Positions 1 to 7,872 of a DNA stretch of 23,623 bases are shown here, piece after piece. Within the stretch, counting starts at the first letter, position 1. Every line of letters begins with the position of its first letter. The DNA comes from SIG450 sp045658425. GTDB taxonomy: Bacteria > Bacillota > Clostridia > UMGS1840 > HGM11507. Both the position numbers and the translations under genes were made by a program. The notes beneath the pieces are model-generated. The model was not told the origin of the DNA and did not search any database. It saw only the letters and a program-made list of their open reading frames with translations. The stretch is from NCBI GenBank assembly GCA_045658425.1, contig JAZOVB010000096.1, positions 1-23,623 of the forward strand. Direction: 5' to 3'.

Positions 1-60
1 TTTACCTTAATGTAAGTACCTTTATATTTGTATATGCCAAACATTAATAATACTTACTTT

Positions 61-87
61 TTGCGGTCCGGAGTTTTTTAACATCCC
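61..87. repeat. Divergent copy of the tail motif of the 149-bp repeats
   Basis: The stretch reads GC, GGTCCGG, a short A/T run, then TTTTAACATCCC. The same tail closes both long repeats at 7873-8021 and 8126-8274. Here the upstream body is different, although a short inverted pair (GTAAGTA at 12-18, TACTTAC at 51-57) sits where the long repeats carry their own inverted ends. As in the mreB case, it lies just past the stop codon of a minus-strand gene. I infer a dispersed intergenic repeat family with a conserved end and a variable body. Only this partial copy is visible because the window begins here. Confidence 0.45.
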
Positions 88-113
88 CCTTTTAGTTTAA
101 AATGTAAAGTATA

Positions 114-365
114 TCAATATTTATTTATATTTTCTGCAACTGCCTTAGCTAATTGGTCTGCACAGGAGGTTGACTTAAAACCGCAGGTGTTTCCCGAAAG
201 TCTTTCAACAATATCCTCTGCTTTAGCCCCCTCCAGTATTTTTGATATTGCCTTCAGATTTCCGTCACAACCGCCGTGAAAACGGATATTTGTAACAATA
301 TTATTTTCAATATCAAACTCAATTACTCTTGAGCAGGTGCCTTTTGTCTTATAATTTATATGCAC
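114..365 (-). CDS. TSCPD-domain protein (TIGR03905-like), function unknown
   Basis: This is a short 83-residue protein made of one TSCPD-type domain. Conserved-looking pieces are CSR near residue 12, the GGCDGN turn near residue 31, CGF near residue 61 and the TSCADQLA signature near residue 67, where the family's Pro is Ala. The same domain occurs at the C-terminus of some B12-dependent ribonucleotide reductases; the stand-alone proteins have no established role. The paired cysteines suggest metal binding, which is inference. The start is GTG, with GGAGG six bases upstream. That Shine-Dalgarno lies inside the last codons of the amidohydrolase gene, whose stop is one base away, so translation is probably coupled. 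Identity of the domain is fairly sure; the function is not. Confidence 0.8.
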   Translation of the reverse strand: MHINYKTKGTCSRVIEFDIENNIVTNIRFHGGCDGNLKAISKILEGAKAEDIVERLSGNTCGFKSTSCADQLAKAVAENINKY

Positions 366-366
366 T

Positions 367-1515
367 TTAATCCTCCAAAAGTTTTATAATTCCTCTTACA
401 AAAGCTTCAACGCCTATTATAAGGGATTTTTCATTTAAGTTATAACGGCTGTTGTGAAGCGGATATTCATACCCTTCAATATGAGTTCCGATTTTTAAAT
501 GGCAGGAGGGAACGGCCTTTGCGAAATAGGCGAAATCCTCCGCAGTCATTGCATAGCCAAGCTCTAAAACCTTATCCTTTCCGAAAGTATCTAAAAGAGC
601 TTCTCTTACTTTCTTTACAGTTTGGGAATCGGTTACAAGAGGGATATAGTTAAGAGGTACATCACATTGGCATTTTATATCATATTTATGGCAAATGTCG
701 CTAACAGTATCGGTAATAGCCTTTGATAAAAGCTTTTCAGCTTCTTCATCAAGCATTCTTAAAGTTCCCTTAAGATGGGCATTATCCTTAAAAATATTAT
801 TTCCGCTTATACAATCAAAGGAACACATAGAAAGAACATTCTTATGCCCTGCTTCATTGAAATCCTGGCTAAGTTTATTAAGTGCAATTATTATTTCACT
901 TCCGCATAAAACCACATTTTTAACCTTTTCGGGATATGCTGCATGACCGCCCTTACCCATAAGCTCAATTTCAATTAAAGTATCTGAGGCGAAGGTTGTT
1001 CCCTCGGATATATCAATATATCCTGTTTCAATTGACGGCCATAAATGACCCGAAAGCATATAATCAACCCTTGGATTTTCCAAAACACCTTTTTCAATCA
1101 TCATCTGTGCACCGCCGTCAACCTCTTCGGCAGGCTGGAAAATAAGCTTAAGATTACCTTTTAATAAATCCTTATGTTCCATAAAATATTCAGCAACCAA
1201 AAGATTCATTGCAATATGACCGTCATGACCGCAAGCATGCATTAAACCCTGGTGGGTTGATGAAAATGGAAGTCCTGTTTCCTCAGTTATTTTAAGAGCA
1301 TCAATATCTGCACGAAGTCCAATTGTTTTAGTGCCTTGTCCGTATATTACAGCACTTATTCCTGTTTCTCCTACTTCTTTGATATCTTCAATTCCAAGGT
1401 TTTTAAGATATGAAATTATTTTTTCCTTGGTTTTAAATTCCTTGTACCCCGGCTCGGGAATTTTATGAAATTCTCTTCTTAATTCTATAAGCTTTTCTTC
1501 ATATTTAATAAACAT
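367..1515 (-). CDS. M20-family metallo-amidohydrolase (hippurate/IAA-amino-acid hydrolase type)
   Basis: This cytosolic zinc or manganese enzyme, 382 residues from the chosen start, belongs to the group that cleaves N-acyl amino acids. The metal site is visible as HACGHDGH at residues 93-100, the PAEE motif at 128-131 (Glu130/131 as catalytic base and ligand), SGHLWP near 155-160 and a late His in PLHNSRY. The length is normal for peptidase family M20D. The exact substrate (hippurate, N-acetyl-diaminopimelate, indole-acetyl amino acids) cannot be read from sequence. An in-frame upstream ATG at 1542 overlaps the -10 region. The ATG at 1515 follows AGGGTG by six bases and is preferred. The gene is first in a two-gene unit with the TSCPD gene and divergent from the HAD phosphatase. 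Confidence 0.9.
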   Translation of the reverse strand: MFIKYEEKLIELRREFHKIPEPGYKEFKTKEKIISYLKNLGIEDIKEVGETGISAVIYGQGTKTIGLRADIDALKITEETGLPFSSTHQGLMHACGHDGHIAMNLLVAEYFMEHKDLLKGNLKLIFQPAEEVDGGAQMMIEKGVLENPRVDYMLSGHLWPSIETGYIDISEGTTFASDTLIEIELMGKGGHAAYPEKVKNVVLCGSEIIIALNKLSQDFNEAGHKNVLSMCSFDCISGNNIFKDNAHLKGTLRMLDEEAEKLLSKAITDTVSDICHKYDIKCQCDVPLNYIPLVTDSQTVKKVREALLDTFGKDKVLELGYAMTAEDFAYFAKAVPSCHLKIGTHIEGYEYPLHNSRYNLNEKSLIIGVEAFVRGIIKLLED

Positions 1516-1532
1516 ATTTAACACCCTTATAC

Positions 1533-1561
1533 AGTATACCAAAATAATTGACTAAAGTCAA
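1533..1561 (-). promoter_or_regulatory. Promoter of the amidohydrolase/TSCPD unit
   Basis: On the minus strand, TTGACT (1561-1556) and TATACT (1538-1533) are separated by 17 bp. Transcription would begin close to or inside the AGGGTG ribosome site, so the leader is extremely short. The -35 is one half of the palindrome TTGACTAAAGTCAA, shared with the divergent promoter. Confidence 0.7.
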
Positions 1562-1576
1562 ATTTAATGATATAAT
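1548..1576 (+). promoter_or_regulatory. Promoter of the HAD phosphatase gene
   Basis: TTGACT at 1548-1553 and TATAAT at 1571-1576 have a 17-bp spacer. It lies back to back with the amidohydrolase promoter: the two -35 hexamers are two bases apart and form one inverted repeat, so a single bound protein could affect both directions. Confidence 0.75.
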
Positions 1577-1628
1577 TATAAAAAAATATAACTTATAAAT
1601 GGACAATACTGTGCGGAAAGGGAAAAAT

Positions 1629-2459
1629 ATGGATAAAAAACCTATAATAGCCTTAATGTATGATTTTGATAAAACCCTTATAACAAATAATATGCAGAAT
1701 TTCGGTTTCATTCCCAGTCTTGGAATAAGCGAAGAGGAATTCTGGAACAAGGTAGGGGAGTTTACCGTAGAAAATGAAATGGATGGGTTACTAAGCTATA
1801 TGTATTTTATGTTAAAATATGCTAACATAAGAGATATAAAAATAACCCGTGATGAATTTGTTAAACTTGGTAAAGGGATAGAATTTTTCCCGGGTGTTGA
1901 AGGCTGGTTTGAAAGAGTAAACGAATACGCAAAACAACAGGGAGCAGAGGTTGAGCATTATGTAATATCTTCAGGACTTCAGGAGATAATAGAGGGTTCA
2001 TCCGTTTATAAGTATTTTACCAAAACCTTTGCCTGTGAGTATGCTTATGATGTAAACGGTGTTGCAATCTGGCCTAAAACCGTTGTTAATTTTACTACCA
2101 AAACACAGTATTTATACAGAATTAATAAAGGTCAGCTGTCTGTCCGTGATGATGAGGCTCTTAATTCCTATATGGCAGAGGGGGACAGAAGAATACCTTT
2201 TAAAAATATGATTTATATAGGTGATGGGTTTACTGATGTTCCCTGTATGAAATTATGTAAAATGAACGGTGGTCATTCAATTGCAGTTTATGATAAAAGT
2301 CTTAACACCGCTAAAAAGCTTATGAGGGAAGAGAGAATTGACTTTATGGCAAAAGCAGACTACCGTGAGAATTCCGAGCTTGACACAACCGTTAAAGCGA
2401 TTATAGATAAAATTATATTACAGAATAAACTGGATACAATACATAAAAAATACGTCTGA
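1629..2459 (+). CDS. HAD-superfamily phosphatase (HAD-IB, phosphoserine-phosphatase-like)
   Basis: This is a soluble aspartate-nucleophile phosphatase of 276 residues. The four HAD motifs appear in order: DFDKTL at residues 12-17 (nucleophile Asp12, acid/base Asp14), a motif II serine in VISSGL, a motif III lysine in the TTKTQ region, and motif IV as IGDGFTD. A large helical cap between motifs I and II fits the IB subclass. The substrate is unknown. An in-frame ATG occurs at 1599, but the ATG at 1629 has AAAGGG about six bases upstream and begins just before the first beta strand, so I chose it. It is monocistronic, from its own promoter to a hairpin at its stop codon. Confidence 0.85.
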   Translation: MDKKPIIALMYDFDKTLITNNMQNFGFIPSLGISEEEFWNKVGEFTVENEMDGLLSYMYFMLKYANIRDIKITRDEFVKLGKGIEFFPGVEGWFERVNEYAKQQGAEVEHYVISSGLQEIIEGSSVYKYFTKTFACEYAYDVNGVAIWPKTVVNFTTKTQYLYRINKGQLSVRDDEALNSYMAEGDRRIPFKNMIYIGDGFTDVPCMKLCKMNGGHSIAVYDKSLNTAKKLMREERIDFMAKADYRENSELDTTVKAIIDKIILQNKLDTIHKKYV

Positions 2460-2480
2460 TTTTCAGGCGTATTTTATGGT
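2447..2480 (+). terminator. Terminator overlapping the HAD stop codon
   Basis: AAAATACGTCTGA pairs with TCAGGCGTATTTT across a three-base loop, giving 13 pairs with one G-U. The stop codon sits in the left arm. The T-run is the end of the right arm, so strength is moderate. It separates this gene from convergent bofA. Confidence 0.6.
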
Positions 2481-2557
2481 TTATAGAAGATTTGTTTATC
2501 GGTAAATGCGGGATTTTGGTATAAAACCATCTCCGTACTTCAAATTCTTTGATAATT

Positions 2558-2824
2558 TTAAAACATCAGACATAAAGCGTAATTAAGTATAACTCCGTAG
2601 CCTCCGAAAATACCGCAGAGGGCATAGGTTGCGGGATTTAATCCTATATGGAAATCAAAGGATAAGGTAATGAAATTTATAAGGAATATAATAAAGGAAA
2701 ATAAAGCTCCTCTTACAAGTATTTTAAACAATAAAAGCAAAGGCTTTTTAAAACAATAAAAAACAAAAACTGCTGTGAAGCCTAAAAAAAGTAATGCTCC
2801 CGGATTTTTGAAAATACTACTCAA
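2558..2824 (-). CDS. bofA: BofA-family protein, pro-sigma-K processing inhibitor
   Basis: This is an 88-residue, almost wholly hydrophobic membrane protein. Two helices span roughly residues 10-55. The family signature follows: IGLNPATYALCGIFGGYG (about 60-77), then a final hydrophobic helix. In Bacillus subtilis, BofA in the outer forespore membrane restrains SpoIVFB, delaying cleavage of pro-sigma-K until the forespore signals. The start is TTG overlapping the last codons and TAG of yaaL, with a GGGGAG site upstream; no ATG fits as well. The yaaL-bofA order is the same as in B. subtilis, though recR, the usual third member, is not here. Presence of bofA supports a spore-forming lineage, but it does not prove this strain sporulates. 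Confidence 0.85.
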   Translation of the reverse strand: MSSIFKNPGALLFLGFTAVFVFYCFKKPLLLLFKILVRGALFSFIIFLINFITLSFDFHIGLNPATYALCGIFGGYGVILNYALCLMF

Positions 2825-3080
2825 GATATAACTCCCCGCTTAAATCATAAGATTTTTTATGGTTGTTTTTTGCTTCTTTTAAAAGATTACGGTATCTTTT
2901 CTCAGCAGCATTCAATTCCAATATGGCAAGTTCTACATTATCCTCACCTACAACCATATCAAAATTACTTCTCGCACTGTTTAAATCATATAATGCCTTT
3001 TTAATGAGCATTGTTTCACCATCAACAGCCATTTCTCTCTGCTTTATTTTTTTCAGTAAAATTTCAAGAAAGTTTTTCAT
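2817..3080 (-). CDS. yaaL: YaaL-like protein (DUF2508)
   Basis: This is a small, charged, helical protein of 87 residues from the chosen start. The features are an N-terminal basic helix, a central stretch resembling DUF2508 (ALYDLNSARSNFDMV, then an ELNAAEKRYRNLL helix) and a polar tail. The function is unknown in all species; the gene is recognised mainly by its place next to bofA. Two in-frame ATGs compete. The one at 3089 has its AAGG directly against the start codon, while the one at 3080 has AAGGA eight bases upstream, so 3080 is preferred. It overlaps bofA by eight bases and probably shares its transcript. Confidence 0.8.
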   Translation of the reverse strand: MKNFLEILLKKIKQREMAVDGETMLIKKALYDLNSARSNFDMVVGEDNVELAILELNAAEKRYRNLLKEAKNNHKKSYDLSGELYLE

Positions 3081-3153
3081 ATTACTCATCCTTTTTTAGT
3101 ATAAAATGTTATTTTCTATTATAGTCTATGCCACAATATCACATTTTTATACC

Positions 3154-3185
3154 AAAAAAAGATGCAGTAAATGTTTTACTACACC
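3154..3185 (-). terminator. Terminator of the mnmG-walR-walK transcript
   Basis: On the minus strand, GGTGTAGTAAA pairs with TTTACTGCATC over a three-base loop (11 pairs, two G-U), followed directly by seven T. It sits just after the walK stop codon and is one of the clearest terminators in the window. Confidence 0.88.
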
Positions 3186-3195
3186 TTTTTTAAAG

Positions 3196-5184
3196 TTATT
3201 CATCCATTATTTCTTTTTCTGAAAAATCATCATGTTCAGCAATTTCTTCCGCAGTAACGGATGTTTCCTCGGTTACAGATTCATTCTCGGATAAATCTGT
3301 TGCTTTTTCAAGAATTTCCTTATGAAGACTGTTTCCGGTATGAGTAAAGTCATCCTGATTTGCTTCTTTATCGGCGATGTTTTTAAACATTTCTTTATCG
3401 TCAACTGCAATATCAAGTCTTTTTCCGTCAACAGGAAGTACTATACAAACCTCGGTGCCCATATTTTCTTCACTTTCAATGTAAATATCACCGCCAAAGG
3501 CATTAATCATTTCCTTTGAAATTGCAAGACCCAGACCTGTACCGCCCTGTTCTCTTGACCTTGCCTTGTCCACCCGATAGAATCTTTCAAAAATTCTTTT
3601 AAGGTCAGACTTGGGAATACCGATACCGGTATCTTTAACCTTTATATAAATATTTCCGTAAATAGCTCTTACAAAAATATCGATTATTCCGTCTTTTGGA
3701 GTGTATTTGATTGAGTTTGAAATAATGTTTACAAGGATTTGCTCCAAACGGTCCTTATCCATAAATAAAGGCGGAAGCTCGTTCATTTCGTGATAAGTAA
3801 GCTTATGCCCGTATTTTTCTGCTTCAATTTTCATTTTACCAACAACATCCGAAATAAGCTCGGATACATTGATGTATTCACGGTTGGCAAGGATAATTTT
3901 ACTGTCAAGCTTTGAAAGGGTAAGAAGGTCGCCTATAAGTCTGGTCATACGGTCAGCCTCTTTGTTTACAACATCCAAAAAGCCTGTTTCAGTGTCCCTG
4001 TCAAGGTCATTTTCCCTCATTGTTTCTATGTAGGTTTTAATGGTGGTAATAGGGGTTTTAAGCTCGTGGGAAACATTTGCCACAAACTCTCTTCGCGAGT
4101 TTTCAATGCTTTCCTGTTTGGTAATATCCTGGATAACTACCATAACCCCTTTGTATTTTTCGTGTTCAAAAATAAATGGACTTATTTCAAGCTTTAAGGA
4201 GTAATCATTGGTTTTTATAACTCTTTGTTCTACCTTGTGATAATCAAGATAAATGAAATCACCTATGTAAAGGTCATCGAAAAACTGAGTAAAATACTCG
4301 TCAAAATTTATTTCCTTTTCGTTTTCAATACCAAGCAGTGCTTTTGCCGCAGGGTTTATAACGATTGATTTTCCGTTGGAATCAAAGGCTATAATACCGT
4401 CAGACATATACTTCATTACCGTTTCTAACTTATTTTTCTCAATTGCCAGATCATTAACGCTTTCGGACAAAGCATCCGACATATACTTGAATGTATTTGA
4501 AAGAATACCGATTTCGTCATTTTCTTTAACAGATGGTACTGTTTCAAATTCTCCCTTTGCAAGTTTTTCCGCGTGTTTGGTAAGGGAGGTAATAGGTCTT
4601 GATATGGTACGGGATAAGAAGATACCTAAAAGTATAGCTATCATAACTCCGAGTAAAAGTGCCTGAAGCACCATAGTTGTCATATTTCTTATAACATCAT
4701 TCATTGCATTTTTCGAGTCAACTATATATATAATGTATTTAACATTATTTTCACCGTCTGTAATGGGTACAGCGTATTCCATAATGGAATTTGAAGACTC
4801 GGTCTGTATTCCCGTATTACCTGTCATAGCCTCTGCGATTGACGGAGTTTTTGTAAGTGCTTTACCCTTCGCCGGGTCGGTTCCCATAAGATAAGCGGCG
4901 CTTTTACCATCTAAAATATAATAATTACGGTAGGAATAATCCACACCTAAATTTGTGCTGTACGCATTAAGCATAACCTCTATTTCCTCTAAGGAGGACT
5001 CATTGGCAGTATTCTTAAGCTGAGTTATAAAGGTTTCCGAAAAAGTATCGGACATTTTATTACGGAAATCGGTATGGTAGTACACATTGATATTATTTAT
5101 AAGAAAAGTACCCAAAACCGACATTATAGCAATAATGATAAGCACAAAAATAAGAATTAATTTTTGTTGAATACCCTTTATCAT
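3196..5184 (-). CDS. walK: WalK-type sensor histidine kinase
   Basis: This is the membrane sensor kinase partner of WalR, the system that governs cell-wall hydrolase expression in low-GC Gram-positives. Order over 662 residues: transmembrane helix 7-30, an extracytoplasmic sensor domain 31-168, second helix 169-191, HAMP 190-245, a PAS domain about 250-357, the H-box with phospho-acceptor His373 (VSHELKTP), the N-box near Asn490 (NIISNSIKYTP), G1 DTGIGIP at 518-524 and G2 GGTGLGLAI at 547-555. After the ATPase domain come about 75 acidic, low-complexity residues, which is longer than usual. The gene starts nine bases after walR with AGGTG upstream. The usual yycH/yycI/yycJ genes do not follow. 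An assignment to PhoR is possible by kinase domains alone, but the neighbouring regulator favours WalK. Confidence 0.85.
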   Translation of the reverse strand: MIKGIQQKLILIFVLIIIAIMSVLGTFLINNINVYYHTDFRNKMSDTFSETFITQLKNTANESSLEEIEVMLNAYSTNLGVDYSYRNYYILDGKSAAYLMGTDPAKGKALTKTPSIAEAMTGNTGIQTESSNSIMEYAVPITDGENNVKYIIYIVDSKNAMNDVIRNMTTMVLQALLLGVMIAILLGIFLSRTISRPITSLTKHAEKLAKGEFETVPSVKENDEIGILSNTFKYMSDALSESVNDLAIEKNKLETVMKYMSDGIIAFDSNGKSIVINPAAKALLGIENEKEINFDEYFTQFFDDLYIGDFIYLDYHKVEQRVIKTNDYSLKLEISPFIFEHEKYKGVMVVIQDITKQESIENSRREFVANVSHELKTPITTIKTYIETMRENDLDRDTETGFLDVVNKEADRMTRLIGDLLTLSKLDSKIILANREYINVSELISDVVGKMKIEAEKYGHKLTYHEMNELPPLFMDKDRLEQILVNIISNSIKYTPKDGIIDIFVRAIYGNIYIKVKDTGIGIPKSDLKRIFERFYRVDKARSREQGGTGLGLAISKEMINAFGGDIYIESEENMGTEVCIVLPVDGKRLDIAVDDKEMFKNIADKEANQDDFTHTGNSLHKEILEKATDLSENESVTEETSVTAEEIAEHDDFSEKEIMDE

Positions 5185-5192
5185 TTTAACAC

Positions 5193-5900
5193 CTACTTGA
5201 TGGATTTGAAGTAATAACCAAGGCCTCTTTTGGTTACCACATATTCGGGTTCAGAGGAATTATCCTCAATCTTTTCTCTTAATCTTCTTACGGTAACATC
5301 AACTGTACGGACATCACCCAAATATTCATATCCCCATACCTGCTCTAAAAGAGCCTCTCTGGAAAAAATCTTCTCAGGTTTTTTAGCCAGAAATTCGAGT
5401 AATTCAAATTCGCGTCTTGTAAGGTCAATGGGATTACCGTCTTTGGTAACTTCATATCTTTCCGAATTAATAATCAGTCTTCCCATTTTTATAATTCCCG
5501 ACTCATCGGCAGATGAGCTGAAAGCTTCCGAAACGGTTCTTCGTAAATTAGCCTTTATTCTTGCAATAAGCTCTCTTACGCTGTAAGGCTTTGTGATATA
5601 GTCATCTGCACCAAGCTCTAAGCCTAAAACCTTATCTATTTCGTCCTCTCTTGCTGTAACAAGCAAAATGGGGATACTCTTTTTAACTGTTCTTAATTCT
5701 CTTAAAACCTGAAAACCATCCATTTTAGGAAGCATAACATCTAAAAGTACCAAATCAAAATCCTCTGCTTTTGCTAAGTTAAGCCCCTCTTCGCCGTCAA
5801 AGGCCTGTTTGGTTTTATAACCCTCTTTTTCAAGATTGAATTTTAAAATATCGGATATAGGCTTTTCGTCTTCTACGATTAAAATATACTTTTCGCTCAT
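5193..5900 (-). CDS. walR: WalR-type OmpR-family response regulator
   Basis: This is a DNA-binding response regulator of 235 residues. The receiver domain (1-120) has acidic pocket Glu10/Asp11, phospho-acceptor Asp54, Thr82 and Lys104. The winged-helix effector domain covers about 138-232. The segments DEKPISDILKFNLEKEGY, EIDKV-GLE-GADD and RELIARIKANLRR are close to B. subtilis YycF/WalR as I remember it. WalR binds direct repeats upstream of autolysin genes and is essential in many Firmicutes. The ATG has AAGGA about ten bases upstream inside the 3' end of mnmG, only two bases separate the stop and start, and no internal promoter is obvious, so it is likely co-transcribed with mnmG. Confidence 0.9.
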   Translation of the reverse strand: MSEKYILIVEDEKPISDILKFNLEKEGYKTKQAFDGEEGLNLAKAEDFDLVLLDVMLPKMDGFQVLRELRTVKKSIPILLVTAREDEIDKVLGLELGADDYITKPYSVRELIARIKANLRRTVSEAFSSSADESGIIKMGRLIINSERYEVTKDGNPIDLTRREFELLEFLAKKPEKIFSREALLEQVWGYEYLGDVRTVDVTVRRLREKIEDNSSEPEYVVTKRGLGYYFKSIK

Positions 5901-5902
5901 AG

Positions 5903-7774
5903 TTATTTATTCCTTTCAAGATATATTAGTAAAACGGAAATATCCGCAGGGGATACTCCTGAAATTCTCATAGCCTGACCGATGGATTTCGGTCTTACAA
6001 GATTAAGCTTTTGTCTTGCCTCAAGGCGAAGTCCCGATATATCATCATAATTGATATTTTCCGGTAAAAGCTTTTTGTTAAGCTTGGCAACCTGTTCTGC
6101 CTGTGCAAGTTGTTTTTTTATGTAGCCCTCATACTTTATCTGTATTTCAGCTTCTTCCCAAATCTCTCTTTTAAGTTCGGGTCGTTCTTTGTCAACAGCA
6201 CCTAAAATCTCGTAGGAAAGCTCGGGTCTTCTTAAAAGCTCACATAATTTAATTCCGGTTGTTATAAGTGAACTTCCGTTTGCCTCTAAGAATTCATTAA
6301 CCTCCTTGGAGGGTGAAACGTTAAGAGTATTTATTCTTTCGATTTCCTTTTCGGTAGCCGCTTTTTTTTCTAAAAACTTATTGTATCTTTCTTCTGATAT
6401 AAGACCTATTTCAAAACCAAGAGGGGTAAGTCTTAAATCTGCATTATCCTGTCTTAACAGTAAGCGGTATTCGCTTCTTGCAGTCATCATTCTGTATGGC
6501 TCATTTGTGCCCTTTGTAACCAGGTCGTCAATAAGAGTACCGATATAAGCCTGGTCTCTTGATAATATAAAGGGGTCTTTACCTAAAATTTTAAGTGCCG
6601 CATTTATTCCTGCCATAAGCCCCTGGGCAGCAGCTTCTTCATATCCGGATGTACCGTTGAACTGACCTGCGCCGTAAAGACCGCTTATTTTCTTGAATTC
6701 AAGTGTAGGATACAACTCTAAGGGATTTACACAGTCATACTCAATAGCATAAGCACTTCTTGAAATAATAACATTTTCAAGCCCCTTGATTGAACGGTAC
6801 ATTTTTTCCTGAACATCTTCAGGCAGGGATGAAGACATGCCCTGAACATACATTTCATCAGTATCAAGTCCCATAGGTTCAATAAAAACCTGATGTCTTT
6901 CTTTATCTTTAAATCTTACAATCTTATCCTCGATGGAGGGGCAGTATCTGGGGCCTGTACCCTCTATCTTACCGCTGTATAAAGGGGAACGGTGAAGATT
7001 ATCTAAAATTATCTTATGGGTTTCTTCATTTGTATAGGTAAGATAACAGTTATCTTTGTTTTCTCCTATATAATCATTTTCAAAAGAGAAAGGAACAATT
7101 ATATCATCACCCTTTTGAATTTCCATTTTGGAAAAATCAACACTTCTTCTTAAAACCCTTGCAGGAGTACCTGTTTTAAATCTTAAAAGCTCAATACCCA
7201 TTTCTCTCAGGCTCTCTGAAAGTTGATTTGCAGGGAACATTCCGTCAGGACCGCTTTCTTTTTCATAGTCGCCGATTATGATTTTTCCTTTAAGAAAGGT
7301 TCCTGTTGCAATAATTACAGCCTTGGTTTTAAAGATAAGTCCCGAGTCCAATTCAACCGAGTCAATCTTATTATCCTCGGTAAGATTGATTTTTATAATT
7401 TCACCCTGTCTTATAAAAAGATTTTCCTGTTTTTCCAGGGTGTATTTCATTTCATTCTGATATTTTCGTCTGTCCGACTGAACACGAAGTGAGTGAACTG
7501 CAGGACCTTTGCTTTTATTAAGCATTCTTGACTGAATAAAGGTCTTGTCAGCGTTTTTACCCATTTCACCGCCGAGAGCATCAATTTCTTTAACAAGATG
7601 CCCCTTAGCCGTACCGCCTATGTTGGGGTTGCAGGGCATATTGGCAATCATATCAAGACTTATGGAGAAAAGATAAGTTTTCACATTAAGCCTTGCACAG
7701 GCAAGAGCTGCTTCACAGCCTGCATGACCTCCGCCTATAACAACAACATCACAGCTATCCGCTATATAACTCAT
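5903..7774 (-). CDS. mnmG: tRNA uridine-5-carboxymethylaminomethyl modification enzyme MnmG (GidA)
   Basis: With MnmE, this FAD enzyme installs the carboxymethylaminomethyl group on U34 of tRNAs that read split codon boxes. The protein is 623 residues, the normal length. Visible motifs are the Rossmann GGGHAGCEAA at 14-23, a conserved LNKSKGPAVHSLRVQ stretch, TGTFLKGKIIIG, GPRYCPSIEDKI and SGYEEAAAQGLMAG, then the C-terminal helical domain that binds MnmE and tRNA. The ATG follows AAAGGA. mnmE is not adjacent; the gene instead heads walRK, which is unusual compared with the common mnmE-mnmG pair. A terminator-like hairpin lies only 30 bp upstream of the start, so the transcript must read through it or start inside very little space. 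Confidence 0.96.
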   Translation of the reverse strand: MSYIADSCDVVVIGGGHAGCEAALACARLNVKTYLFSISLDMIANMPCNPNIGGTAKGHLVKEIDALGGEMGKNADKTFIQSRMLNKSKGPAVHSLRVQSDRRKYQNEMKYTLEKQENLFIRQGEIIKINLTEDNKIDSVELDSGLIFKTKAVIIATGTFLKGKIIIGDYEKESGPDGMFPANQLSESLREMGIELLRFKTGTPARVLRRSVDFSKMEIQKGDDIIVPFSFENDYIGENKDNCYLTYTNEETHKIILDNLHRSPLYSGKIEGTGPRYCPSIEDKIVRFKDKERHQVFIEPMGLDTDEMYVQGMSSSLPEDVQEKMYRSIKGLENVIISRSAYAIEYDCVNPLELYPTLEFKKISGLYGAGQFNGTSGYEEAAAQGLMAGINAALKILGKDPFILSRDQAYIGTLIDDLVTKGTNEPYRMMTARSEYRLLLRQDNADLRLTPLGFEIGLISEERYNKFLEKKAATEKEIERINTLNVSPSKEVNEFLEANGSSLITTGIKLCELLRRPELSYEILGAVDKERPELKREIWEEAEIQIKYEGYIKKQLAQAEQVAKLNKKLLPENINYDDISGLRLEARQKLNLVRPKSIGQAMRISGVSPADISVLLIYLERNK

Positions 7775-7804
7775 TAGTAACCGTCCTTTAAATTAAAAAA
7801 GTAT

Positions 7805-7824
7805 GGGCGGGTTCTACTCCGCCC
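7805..7824 (-). terminator. Terminator or attenuator hairpin before mnmG
   Basis: GGGCGG pairs with CCGCCC over an eight-base loop, flanked by A-runs on one side and T-runs on the other, so it could work in both directions. On the minus strand the T-run starts after four bases. It could end mreB transcripts. Only about 30 bp remain between it and the mnmG start, too little for a full promoter, so mnmG transcripts probably cross it. Confidence 0.6.
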
Positions 7825-7872
7825 GTTTTTTATAAATTAATCTTAAATAGAGATATGAAAAATTCTTGAAAT

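Noticed and set aside
695..946. Plus-strand reading frame opposite the amidohydrolase
   Set aside because: No ribosome site, no family resemblance, and full overlap with a gene carrying clear active-site motifs. The same applies to open frames opposite walK, mnmG, mreB, gdhA, mtnN, ffh, lepB and rbgA.
7223..7492. Plus-strand frames inside mnmG
   Set aside because: They are shadows of the well-conserved mnmG frame; the translations are Phe/Tyr-rich without any pattern.
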